A DNA stretch of 7,443 nt from assembly GCA_018903055.1 (NCBI GenBank), contig JAHIPW010000124.1, positions 1 to 7,443 of the forward strand, read 5' to 3'. Shown here piece after piece: positions 1 through 5,001 of the stretch (position 1 is its first letter; every line of letters begins with the position of its first letter). This DNA is from a bacterium. Its GTDB lineage: Bacteria > UBP18 > UBA7526. The position numbers and the translations under genes were made by a program. The notes below the pieces were generated by a model that saw only the letters and a list, made by a program, of their open reading frames with translations, had not been told where the DNA came from and ran no database searches.

Positions 1-1342
1 ATTGCATTTTCAAGATGACAATCTTTAGGGCATCAATGCGAGAGGTCTGTCCAGCACCGATGGCCAAGGTCTGATTCTCACTGCTTATCACAATGGCGTT
101 TGATTTTACATACTTCGCCACTTTCCAGGCAAAGAATAAAGCCGCTAACTCTTCCTTTGTCGGCTTCCTCTTGGTTACTGTTTTGAAGTTTTTGGTTTTG
201 ATATCTTTAATATCCTTATCCTGAACCAACAATCCCCAGTCTACTGTCCGTAAATCCTTTTTCTGACATTGGACGTTGCCTCTCGTCCCGAGGGGACTCG
301 AGATCCCCGAGGGAGACATTGGACATTGGACAACTCTTAGGTTTTTCTTTTTCTTCAGGACTTTTATGGCCTGCGGAGTAAACCCAGGGGCAATGACTGC
401 TTCAATAAAAGTAGAGGTTACTTCTTTGGCCGTAGAGATGTCGGCTTTTCTGTTCAGGCCGATCACTCCCCCAAAGGCGGAAAGGGGATCACAGTCTCTC
501 GCCTTTTGGTAGGCACTCACCAAATTTTTATCTCTTGCTACACCGCAGGGATTAGTATGTTTAATAATAACTGCTGTCGGTTCTTTAAACTCTCTAATTA
601 TACTCCAGGCAGCATCCAGATCCAGTATATTATTAAACGATAACTCCTTCCCCCCCAGCTGTTTCGGTAATCGGTAATCGGTAATCGGTGATCGGTAAAA
701 AGCCGCTTTCTGATGAGGATTCTCCCCGTACCTCAAATCCTTAACCTTCTTATATTCCAGAAATAACTCCTCAGGTAGCCTGTAGCCTGTAGCTTGTAGC
801 TTGTAGCCTGTCAAGCATCCATATACCATTCTATCATAATGAAGGATATAAACAAGAGCCTTCCTTGCTAAATTTTCTTTAGTTTTTAGTGGTAGATTAC
901 CCCTTCTCTTTCTCAATTCATTCAGGGTCTTCTTATAATCTCCGGACTCAATGACTACTCCCACATTCTTAAAATTCTTGACTGCTGATCTGATGAGAGC
1001 CGTTCCTCCGATATCTATGCTCTCTAAGTTGTGAAAGGGATAGAGATTGACTACTACAAGATCGATGGGCTTTATATCTTCTCTTGCCAATTCCTTTAAG
1101 TGCTTCTTCTCACGCAAGGCCAATACCCCTCCGAAAATCGCAGGATGCAAAGTCTTTACTCTCCCTTCTAAAATTTCTTTAAAGCCTGTAATCTCTGAGA
1201 TAGTCTTGACTGGAATACCCTTCTTTTTAAGTATTCTCGCTGTGCCCTCAGTAGCGATGATCTCAAAGCCCAATCTCACTAATCCCTTAGCAAAGGGAAC
1301 AAGGCCCCTCTTATCGGAGACACTGATCAGAACCCTCTTCAT
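1..1342 (-). CDS. purH: Bifunctional purine biosynthesis protein PurH (AICAR transformylase / IMP cyclohydrolase), 3' end outside window
   Basis: PurH carries out the last two steps of IMP synthesis in the cytoplasm: AICAR formylation by 10-formyl-THF, then ring closure. My translation from the ATG at 1342 runs 447 codons to the window edge with no stop or frameshift; full PurH is about 510-530 aa, so the C-terminus is missing. The N-terminal cyclohydrolase domain starts MKRVLISVSDKRGL, with GRVKTLHP and NLYPF motifs. The transformylase domain has RYGENPHQ, KHTNPCG (K261-H262, the catalytic pair), DPLSAFGG and GAGQTSR. A GGGGAG Shine-Dalgarno lies about 8 nt before the ATG. Three in-frame repeat segments sit at about residues 178-189, 215-227 and 338-360, in stretches that vary in length across the family, so the enzyme is probably functional. 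It follows purB and a hydrolase in the same direction. Identity is secure. Confidence 0.96.
   Translation of the reverse strand, partial: MKRVLISVSDKRGLVPFAKGLVRLGFEIIATEGTARILKKKGIPVKTISEITGFKEILEGRVKTLHPAIFGGVLALREKKHLKELAREDIKPIDLVVVNLYPFHNLESIDIGGTALIRSAVKNFKNVGVVIESGDYKKTLNELRKRRGNLPLKTKENLARKALVYILHYDRMVYGCLTGYKLQATGYRLPEELFLEYKKVKDLRYGENPHQKAAFYRSPITDYRLPKQLGGKELSFNNILDLDAAWSIIREFKEPTAVIIKHTNPCGVARDKNLVSAYQKARDCDPLSAFGGVIGLNRKADISTAKEVTSTFIEAVIAPGFTPQAIKVLKKKKNLRVVQCPMSPSGISSPLGTRGNVQCQKKDLRTVDWGLLVQDKDIKDIKTKNFKTVTKRKPTKEELAALFFAWKVAKYVKSNAIVISSENQTLAIGAGQTSRIDALKIVILKMQ
265..332. repeat. Heptamer array E (unit GACATTG), split by a palindromic insert, inside purH
   Basis: Plus-strand units are GACATTG and GACGTTG at 265-278, then two GACATTG units plus a partial GACA at 315-332. 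Between them lies a 36-bp GC-rich segment. Read on the minus strand, the whole tract is in frame with purH at about residues 338-360, after the segment matching the family's VIAPGFTP region and before DLRTVDWGLLVQ. Related PurH proteins have only a short link at this point, as I recall the family. Removing the 36-bp insert would join two half-arrays into one of about four units. Confidence 0.8.
279..314. repeat. 36-bp GC-rich palindromic insert within array E
   Basis: This segment is far richer in GC than its surroundings. It contains near-duplicate blocks TCCCGAGGGGA and TCCCCGAGGGA around a central CTCGAG. GGGGA and TCCCC can pair across the centre, and GTCCC with GGGAC can form a smaller hairpin. 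Its 36 bp equal 12 codons, so it keeps the purH frame and adds roughly residues 343-355, a Ser/Pro/Gly-rich stretch. It looks like a nested insertion into the heptamer array. Confidence 0.65.
664..698. repeat. Heptamer array D (unit TCGGTAA, five units) inside purH
   Basis: There are five contiguous 7-bp units: four are TCGGTAA and the fourth in order is TCGGTGA. In purH the tract encodes about residues 215-227 (peptide SPITDYRLP), between the RYGENPHQKAAFY motif and QLGGKELSFNN. Family members have a linker of variable length at this point. The array is 35 bp, the same length and unit number as array C, but the unit sequence is unrelated. Confidence 0.88.
776..810. repeat. Heptamer array C (unit TAGCYTG, five units) inside purH
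   Basis: Five contiguous 7-bp units are present, three TAGCCTG and two TAGCTTG. On the minus strand they encode about residues 178-189, where the peptide repeats with a seven-residue period (TGYKLQA then TGYRLPE), as expected when three 7-bp units fill seven codons. The site lies between the cyclohydrolase and transformylase domains of PurH, a tolerant linker. Confidence 0.9.
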
Positions 1343-1357
1343 TGCTCACTCCCCTCG

Positions 1358-1388
1358 CAGATATCAGATCTCAGAAGTCAGATATCAG
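1358..1388. repeat. Heptamer array A (unit CAGANNT) in the hydrolase-purH spacer
   Basis: Four 7-bp units beginning CAGA, plus a trailing CAG, lie just upstream of the purH ribosome-binding site. The first and fourth units are identical (CAGATAT). This array is the inverted partner of array B, 39 bp away. In the mRNA the two could form a long imperfect hairpin immediately before the purH start. Confidence 0.88.
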
Positions 1389-1427
1389 TTTGTTTTGTAG
1401 TAAGTTATTGCTGATTTCATCCGCAAT

Positions 1428-1466
1428 CTGAAAACTGAAATCTGAAGACTGATATCTGTTTTCTGG
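1428..1466. repeat. Heptamer array B (unit CTGANNN, five units), inverted relative to array A
   Basis: Five units beginning CTG occur at exact 7-bp spacing, with a further CTGG at the end. Read on the minus strand the units are CAGNNNN, the same phase and core as array A. Aligning the reverse complement of 1428-1458 with 1358-1388 gives 24 matches in 31. The array begins 5 bp past the hydrolase stop codon. No open frame of any merit lies in the 128-bp spacer. Confidence 0.85.
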
Positions 1467-1470
1467 TTAC

Positions 1471-2118
1471 TCATAGATGTCTGATGACTTCGTTTGTCTT
1501 TAATACCAGACCGATATTCTCTCTGAAATATTTTAGGGCAGCCCTGTGTAGGTCCCGGTAAGTAGCGCTCACAGCATCAGAGACTACTATCACCTCATAA
1601 TCCCTGAAGTAGGCATCCCTTACCGTAGAAGAGACACAACAACTGGTCGTCACCCCACAGACAATAAGCCTTTTAACCTTCAGTCTCTTCAAGAGTCTTT
1701 CTAGGCCTGTTTTAAAGAAAGCGCTATACCTTCTCTTCTTGATAATATATTCTTTCTTTTGAGGATTAATCTCAGAAGTGATCTTTGCTCCCGGAGTATT
1801 CTCTATGCAATAGGCACGATTATACTCTTTATCCAGCAGAGCCCAGCTACCTCTATCTCTCTTATGGGAAGTAATAGCATAGACAACAGGAATTTTTTTC
1901 TTGCGGCAGGCAGTCAAAAGTTTGACTATCTTGGGAATGACCTTTTTGGCAGGCAGGACATAGACAGGAGAATTCTTGAAATGGATGAAGTCGTTCTGCA
2001 TATCAACGATTAGGAGCGCAGTCCTCACCCCGCACCTTTTTGTATTCCTCTTTTTCCGTGTTCCTGTCAAAGGTGTGGGGTTCAATTCCTTCTTCTTGCT
2101 TAAAGGTGCGGGGCTCAT
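1471..2118 (-). CDS. Isochorismatase-family cysteine hydrolase (nicotinamidase-like) with repeat-derived N-terminus
   Basis: This 215-aa cytoplasmic enzyme belongs to the isochorismatase/nicotinamidase superfamily. The triad is visible: D39 in LLIVDMQNDF, K128 before RRYSAF, and nucleophile C161 in GVTTSCCVSSTVRDA, followed by VSDAVSATYRDLH. The substrate cannot be told; nicotinamide or another small amide is possible. The ATG overlaps the purB stop as ATGA, so translation is probably coupled. The fold normally begins a few residues before the first Asp, so the first 30 residues (basic, Lys/Arg-rich) are an extension. They match a repeat element at 2028-2113, and a GTG at 2028 (VRTALLIVD) could be the ancestral or an alternative start. 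Family is secure, start less so. Confidence 0.9.
   Translation of the reverse strand: MSPAPLSKKKELNPTPLTGTRKKRNTKRCGVRTALLIVDMQNDFIHFKNSPVYVLPAKKVIPKIVKLLTACRKKKIPVVYAITSHKRDRGSWALLDKEYNRAYCIENTPGAKITSEINPQKKEYIIKKRRYSAFFKTGLERLLKRLKVKRLIVCGVTTSCCVSSTVRDAYFRDYEVIVVSDAVSATYRDLHRAALKYFRENIGLVLKTNEVIRHL
2028..2113. repeat. Inverted-repeat element encoding the hydrolase N-terminal extension
   Basis: CCCCGCACCTTT (2028-2039) and AAAGGTGCGGGG (2102-2113) are perfect 12-bp inverted repeats. A third, near-identical copy, AAAGGTGTGGGG, lies at 2069-2080. The 86-bp element coincides with the codons for residues 2-31 of the hydrolase, exactly the part lacking family similarity, and lies 2 bp from its start codon. 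This resembles a small REP-like or palindromic element inserted at the gene junction. Confidence 0.75.
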
Positions 2119-3407
2119 ATATCTAATCTCCTGTAAATCTTGTTCACATTACGAAGATAATACTTTAGATCAAAGCAGCCTTCTATCTCTCGGAATTTGA
2201 GGTGTTTGGTAACTTCTTTATCCTTTAGTAGACAGTCTTTGAACTCCAAACCCTTTTCCTTTGCCCGGAAAGCATTCCTCTGGACAAGGGAATAGGCCTT
2301 CTTTCGCGAAAGCCCTTTCTTCATTAGTTCCAGCAATACCTTTTCAGAGAAGATGAGACCCTTTGTCTTCCCTAAATTCTCTCTCATCTTTCCGGAATAG
2401 ACCTTTAAACCTTCCATTACTTCCCTAAACTTACGGAGCATATAATCGACTAAGATGCTTGAATCGGGGATAATGATTCTCTCCACGGAGGAATGGCTAA
2501 TGTCCCTCTCCTCCCATAAAGGGATATTCTCCAGGCCGGCTAAGAGATTTCCTCTCACTACCCGTGCTAAGCCACAGATCCTTTCACAGATTATGGGATT
2601 CCTCTTATGGGGCATGGCAGATGAGCCCTTCTGCCGGGAAGCAAAGGGCTCCTCCACTTCTCCAATCTCTGTCCTCTGTAAGTTCCTCAAGAGGAGGGCG
2701 AACTTCTCCAAAGAGGTAGCAATTAGGGCTAAAGTAGCCAGATACTGGGCCTGTCTATCCCTCTGAATAATCTGGGTAGAAATAGGAGCGGGTTTTAAAT
2801 TTAATCTTTTCAAGACTATTTTCTCTACCCTGGGGTCGATATTGGAATAGGTCCCCACTGGCCCGGAGATCTTGCCATAGGAGACCATCTCTTTTGTCTC
2901 TTTCATCCTCTCTAAGTTTCTCCGGCACTCCTCGGTCCAGAGGAGGAGTTTTAAGCCGAAGGTGGTCGGTTCGGCATGGATGCCATGGGTTCTACCCACC
3001 ATAATCGTATCTTTATACTTACTTGCTTTCTTGAGCAATCTTTTTATTAGATTCTCTAAGTCCTTAATAATTAGACAGGAAGACTCTTTCAACTGCAGAG
3101 CCAGAGCGGTATCCAGGATATCGGATGAGGTGAGGCCGAGGTGGAGAAACCTTGCCTCCTTGCCTACCTTTTCGCTTATTGCTTCAATAAGAGCGATGGT
3201 TTCGTGGCGGGTTGCTTTTTCAATCTCTTTTATTCTTTTAATGTCTACTTCTACTTTCTTGCGAATCTTTCTTGCTGCTTCCTTAGGAATCTGACCGATC
3301 TGGGCTAAGGCCTCGCAGACCAGGACCTCAATTTCTACATACTTCTTAAACCTATTCTCTTCACTCCAGACTTCTCCCATCTCTGGTAGAATATATCTCT
3401 CTAACAA
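2115..3407 (-). CDS. purB: Adenylosuccinate lyase
   Basis: PurB cleaves fumarate from SAICAR to give AICAR and from adenylosuccinate to give AMP. It acts as a soluble homotetramer of the fumarase/aspartase superfamily. The 430-aa length is normal. Seen: the typical N-terminus (LERYILPEMGEVWSEE), H68 in TRHET, TSSD at 93-96, the catalytic-region H141 in RTHGIHAEP, and the signature loop GSSAMPHKRNP at 261-271 with its catalytic serine. Position 69 is Glu where PurB usually has Asp (HDV motif), a conservative change. The start is TTG, chosen because AGGAGG lies 6 nt upstream and it gives the family N-terminus. A promoter-like sequence lies between it and the terminator of the cold-shock gene. 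Its stop overlaps the hydrolase start by 4 nt. Confidence 0.96.
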   Translation of the reverse strand: MLERYILPEMGEVWSEENRFKKYVEIEVLVCEALAQIGQIPKEAARKIRKKVEVDIKRIKEIEKATRHETIALIEAISEKVGKEARFLHLGLTSSDILDTALALQLKESSCLIIKDLENLIKRLLKKASKYKDTIMVGRTHGIHAEPTTFGLKLLLWTEECRRNLERMKETKEMVSYGKISGPVGTYSNIDPRVEKIVLKRLNLKPAPISTQIIQRDRQAQYLATLALIATSLEKFALLLRNLQRTEIGEVEEPFASRQKGSSAMPHKRNPIICERICGLARVVRGNLLAGLENIPLWEERDISHSSVERIIIPDSSILVDYMLRKFREVMEGLKVYSGKMRENLGKTKGLIFSEKVLLELMKKGLSRKKAYSLVQRNAFRAKEKGLEFKDCLLKDKEVTKHLKFREIEGCFDLKYYLRNVNKIYRRLDI

Positions 3408-3441
3408 TGTTCTCCTCCTGTCTCCTTCTTAAACTACTTTT

Positions 3442-3470
3442 ATCTTATCACAGGCTAAGGTTAAAATCAA
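3442..3470 (-). promoter_or_regulatory. Candidate sigma-70-type promoter for the purB operon
   Basis: On the minus strand TTGATT (3470-3465) and TAAGAT (3447-3442) are separated by 17 bp. Each matches four of six consensus bases. The site lies directly after the T-tract of the cold-shock terminator and about 35 bp before the purB TTG start, which is where a promoter is required if that terminator works. No operator or PurR-type palindrome was seen. Confidence 0.45.
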
Positions 3471-3512
3471 TAAAAAAATCCCCCCCCACCACAAAAGTTC
3501 TGTAGTGGGGGG
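3471..3512 (-). terminator. Rho-independent terminator after the cold-shock gene
   Basis: On the minus strand CCCCCCACTACA (3512-3501) pairs with TGTGGTGGGGGG (3493-3482) over 12 bp with one G-U wobble and a 7-nt loop. It is followed by seven T residues. It lies 26 bp after the stop of the cold-shock gene. On the plus strand no comparable T-run follows the hairpin, so it is one-directional. Confidence 0.92.
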
Positions 3513-3538
3513 CTGTTTGTTAAACTAAGGAATTACTT

Positions 3539-3739
3539 CTATAATTTAACAACATTCTTTGCCTGAGGGCCGCGGGAAGTATCTTCGATCTCAAACTCTA
3601 CCTCATCACCTTCAGCCAAGGACTTGAATCCTTCGCTTGTGATGGCAGAAAAGTGAGCGAAGACATCCTTGCTACCGTCGTCGGGCGTGATGAAACCAAA
3701 ACCTCTCTTCTCGTTGAACCACTTCACTTTACCTTTCAT
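3539..3739 (-). CDS. Cold-shock domain protein (CspA family)
   Basis: This 66-aa single-domain RNA/ssDNA-binding protein has the OB fold; family members melt mRNA secondary structure and act as RNA chaperones or antiterminators. It has [13 protein letters not shown]1 as KRGFGFI (11-17) and RNP2 as VFAHF (26-30), with the usual GDEVEFEIE and QAKNVVKL ending. The ATG at 3739 is chosen over an in-frame start at 3793 because AAGGAG lies just upstream of it and it gives the exact family N-terminus. The upstream extension is also partly repeat sequence. The gene appears monocistronic: an intrinsic terminator follows it and a 148-bp spacer separates it from the patatin gene. Whether it is cold-induced cannot be read from the sequence. 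Confidence 0.95.
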   Translation of the reverse strand: MKGKVKWFNEKRGFGFITPDDGSKDVFAHFSAITSEGFKSLAEGDEVEFEIEDTSRGPQAKNVVKL

Positions 3740-3780
3740 CCTTTTCTCCTTCCTAAGAAATTTTTGAAAAATTATTTCTT

Positions 3781-3875
3781 CACAGATTAGCACAGATTGA
3801 CTAAACTGATTAGCACGGATTTAGCAACGAACATCAGTGCTAATCCGTATCTTTTAATCTGTGCCTATCCGTGTA
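3781..3875. repeat. Imperfect palindrome of CACAGATTAGCACGGATT-type units upstream of the cold-shock gene
   Basis: ACGGATTTAGCA (3815-3826) faces TGCTAATCCGT (3838-3848) with one bulged base. GCACAGATT (3790-3798) is a perfect 9-bp inverted match of AATCTGTGC (3856-3864). GATTAGCAC also occurs twice in direct orientation (3785-3793 and 3808-3816). Together they can form a long interrupted hairpin filling most of the patatin-csp spacer, so it would also lie in any long csp leader. Confidence 0.8.
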
Positions 3876-3887
3876 AGATTATCTCTT

Positions 3888-4778
3888 TCAAAGACCTCTT
3901 AAAATTTTTCTTTTGAACCTATAGATGATTCCTTTCCTTCTTTTAATCTCCCTCTTGAGTTGAGGAATGACCTCTTTTGCTGCCTGATAGCCAGTCCGAA
4001 GAAGTTCTCGGGCCCTCTTTAAATCCACCTTGGAGATATCCCCGATCTCAGGATAGATAACGAGATCCGCATCCTTCCTGGCCCTCGCTGCTCCCTGACG
4101 GGATATCACATCCCAGGACTGCAGGATGACCTGAAAGACATTCTTGGGCTCCGGGCTTATGGTTGCTCTGGTATTGACATCCACTCCAATGACGAAGTCT
4201 GCTCCCATCCTGCGCAAAACATCAGTAGGAAGAATATTGACTATTCCCCCATCGATCAGAAGCATATCCTCATACTTTACCGGGGTGTAGACCCCGGGAA
4301 TGGAACAACTTGCTTGAACAATCTTGGCCAATGCTCCCTTTCTAAAGACCACTTCTTTCTCGGTAATCAAATCTGTGGTAACAACGGCTAAGGGAATTTT
4401 GAGTTCTCCAAATTCCTTTACCTTAGTATACTTTGAGACAAATTCCTCTATTCCCTTCCCAGAAATGAGTCCCATCCTTGGTGGGGTGAGGTCTGCAAAC
4501 TCCTTCCACCTTAAACCTAAGGCCACACTTTCAATGGTCTCGATATCTAATCCCGAGGCATAGAGGGCACCGATGAGCGCGCCGCTCGAGACCCCGGCAA
4601 TCATATCTATGGGAATCCGGGCCTCTTCTAAGGCCTTCAGGGCCCCGATATGGGCAATTCCCCGAGCCGCTCCTCCGCTTAAGGCTAAGCCGACTTTTAC
4701 CCCGCTCGCCCCGTTAGAGATCCTTACAATAAGGTTGGTTAAGGTTTTCCAAAGTTTAAGATTACTATCAAATTTCAT
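3888..4778 (-). CDS. Patatin-like phospholipase (RssA/YlbK-type serine hydrolase)
   Basis: This 296-aa patatin-domain acyl hydrolase would use a Ser-Asp dyad on phospholipid or lysophospholipid esters. Seen: the oxyanion loop SGGAARG (34-40), nucleophile S64 in GVSSG (62-66), and the catalytic Asp in DGG (176-178). No signal peptide or membrane span is obvious; the C-terminus is basic and could touch membranes. The domain normally begins at VKVGLALSGG, so the first 26 residues are extra. Residues 20-28 are encoded by an inverted repeat shared with the leader. The ATG at 4778 is the only reasonable start, since TAG is in frame 9 nt upstream, but no Shine-Dalgarno precedes it. Substrate and role are unknown. 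Confidence 0.92.
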   Translation of the reverse strand: MKFDSNLKLWKTLTNLIVRISNGASGVKVGLALSGGAARGIAHIGALKALEEARIPIDMIAGVSSGALIGALYASGLDIETIESVALGLRWKEFADLTPPRMGLISGKGIEEFVSKYTKVKEFGELKIPLAVVTTDLITEKEVVFRKGALAKIVQASCSIPGVYTPVKYEDMLLIDGGIVNILPTDVLRRMGADFVIGVDVNTRATISPEPKNVFQVILQSWDVISRQGAARARKDADLVIYPEIGDISKVDLKRARELLRTGYQAAKEVIPQLKREIKRRKGIIYRFKRKILRGL

Positions 4779-4824
4779 TAGGAGCTAAGTCTCTATTGGA
4801 TTGAAGTCTCTAACGGGGTAAAAG
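4694..4824. repeat. Inverted repeat spanning the patatin start codon
   Basis: Right arm TCTCTAACGGGGTAAAAG (4807-4824) is the inverse of the left arm at 4694-4720. The left arm is the same 18 bp except for an additional 9 bp produced by a CCCCG-CTCG-CCCCG duplication (4700-4713). The ATG at 4778 lies in the loop. The left arm encodes patatin residues 20-28. A third copy with one change, TCTCTAATGGGG, lies at 4964-4975, and AAGTCTCTA is repeated directly at 4787 and 4804. Confidence 0.8.
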
Positions 4825-4827
4825 ATA

Positions 4828-4877
4828 GGAAACGCTTTAAACAGATTGGAAGATGATACTGTCTTGGGAGCGTTTCC
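4828..4877 (-). terminator. Hairpin in the permease-patatin spacer, weak terminator candidate
   Basis: GGAAACGCT (4828-4836) and AGCGTTTCC (4869-4877) form a perfect 9-bp stem, with an inner ACAG/CTGT pairing. On the minus strand it is followed by TATCTTTT, only a weak T-tract. It could end the EIIA-CBS-permease transcript or be another repeat-derived hairpin. The rest of this 223-bp spacer holds CCCCRTTAGAGA-type repeats and no gene. Confidence 0.4.
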
Positions 4878-5001
4878 GTAAAACTTTGTTAGAACCTTCT
4901 GTGTAAAACTGGTCATTTTCTCATATCTTATTACTGAGATATAAAACATGATTCTCTAAGCCATCTCTAATGGGGTTCATTCCTATACCTCTACCCCAAG
5001 A

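Noticed and set aside
276-512. Plus-strand open frames over purH (also 1047-1400)
   Set aside because: They are antisense to a clear, uninterrupted purH frame, have no ribosome-binding site and no recognisable domain.
1-1342. purH as a pseudogene broken by repeats
   Set aside because: Reading through all three repeat tracts keeps one frame with no stop, and downstream catalytic motifs are intact.
265-1466. CRISPR array
   Set aside because: Units are 7 bp and directly contiguous, with no spacers, and array units differ from one another; no cas gene is present.
2074-2090. tRNA T-arm-like GGGGTTCAATTCC in the hydrolase N-terminal element
   Set aside because: The bases after the loop do not pair with the stem and no other tRNA arm is nearby; probably coincidental.
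3740-3793. Longer N-terminus for the cold-shock protein
   Set aside because: The extension is unlike the family, begins in repeat sequence, and the ATG at 3739 has its own good Shine-Dalgarno.
4923-4942. ATATCT/AGATAT hairpin in the permease-patatin spacer
   Set aside because: Only six A/T-rich pairs; expected by chance in a spacer of this composition.
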